DNA of 5,966 nt from an uncultured Clostridia bacterium (GTDB taxonomy: Bacteria; Bacillota; Clostridia; Peptostreptococcales; Anaerovoracaceae), in assembly GCA_934277655.1 (NCBI GenBank), contig CAKQVC010000139.1, positions 1-5,966 on the forward strand. Reading direction: 5' to 3'. A model generated the notes under the pieces. The model saw only the letters and a program-made list of their open reading frames with translations, was not told the DNA's origin and ran no database searches. Shown here in pieces: positions 5,845 to 5,966 of the stretch. The position numbers and the translations under genes are program-made. The first letter of the stretch is position 1. Each line of letters starts with the position of its first letter.

Positions 5845-5966
5845 TTAGTCAATCGGCTCAAATACCACGATATCCTTACCGAACCATGTATTGCTGATCT
5901 CAGCAGCCTTTCCGTTTTCAACCAGAGATTCGATTGCTGTATTTACCTGGTCTCTCAGATCGGTGT
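5845..5966 (-). CDS. Amino-acid ABC transporter solute-binding protein, C-terminus (partial)
   Basis: The last 39 residues before a TAA at 5847-5845 are visible; the rest lies beyond the window. The sequence (LRDQVNTAIESLVENG, then ISNTWFGKDIVVFEPID) matches the ending of family-3 solute-binding proteins: the LRDxVNxAIxxLxxxG helix and the WFG motif. In Firmicutes such proteins are usually lipoproteins on the outer face of the membrane, but the N-terminus cannot be checked here. It lies upstream of and in line with the permease and ATPase genes, giving the standard binding protein-permease-ATPase order. The ligand cannot be read from this fragment. Confidence 0.87.
   Translation of the reverse strand, partial: TDLRDQVNTAIESLVENGKAAEISNTWFGKDIVVFEPID

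Overview
The window looks like a chromosomal segment from a low-to-mid GC Firmicute of the gut Clostridia type, most likely a Lachnospiraceae relative. I infer this from strong AGGAGG-type ribosome binding sites, the protein families present, the Gram-positive-style secreted protein and the U-tailed terminators; no marker gene fixes the genus. Every gene I can support lies on the minus strand, so transcription runs from the high-coordinate end to the low-coordinate end.

Right side (5966 to 1530): a polar amino-acid ABC importer is followed directly by an unusual GTPase. In order these are the C-terminus of a family-3 solute-binding protein (cut by the window end), a ~200 bp spacer with a 25 bp tandem repeat and a hairpin, a HisM/GlnP-type permease, a GlnQ-type ATPase whose start overlaps the permease stop by one base (TAATG), and, 26 bp further on, a 910-residue protein. 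That protein joins a Tet(M)/EF-G-like ribosomal GTPase to a C-terminal NYN/YacP (Rae1-like) nuclease domain. The spacing suggests one operon.

Middle (1529 to 1011): about 500 bp with no convincing gene. It holds a candidate sigma-A promoter, a short palindrome, a 47 bp (TGCT)n microsatellite, a minus-strand terminator and a strong adjacent hairpin.

Left side (1010 to 1): an apparent cobalamin riboswitch on the minus strand, with a B12-box-like sequence, a GUGUGAAUC loop and a long-range closing helix. An expression platform ending in an intrinsic terminator follows, then the start of a secreted protein cut by the window edge. By this layout the secreted protein should be controlled by corrinoid level and may work in corrinoid capture. 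Two related 44 bp hairpin-forming elements bracket the riboswitch.

The strongest candidates for something undescribed are the GTPase-nuclease fusion, which could act on the ribosomal A site and the mRNA in one polypeptide, and the oversized cobalamin riboswitch with flanking hairpin repeats driving a secreted protein.
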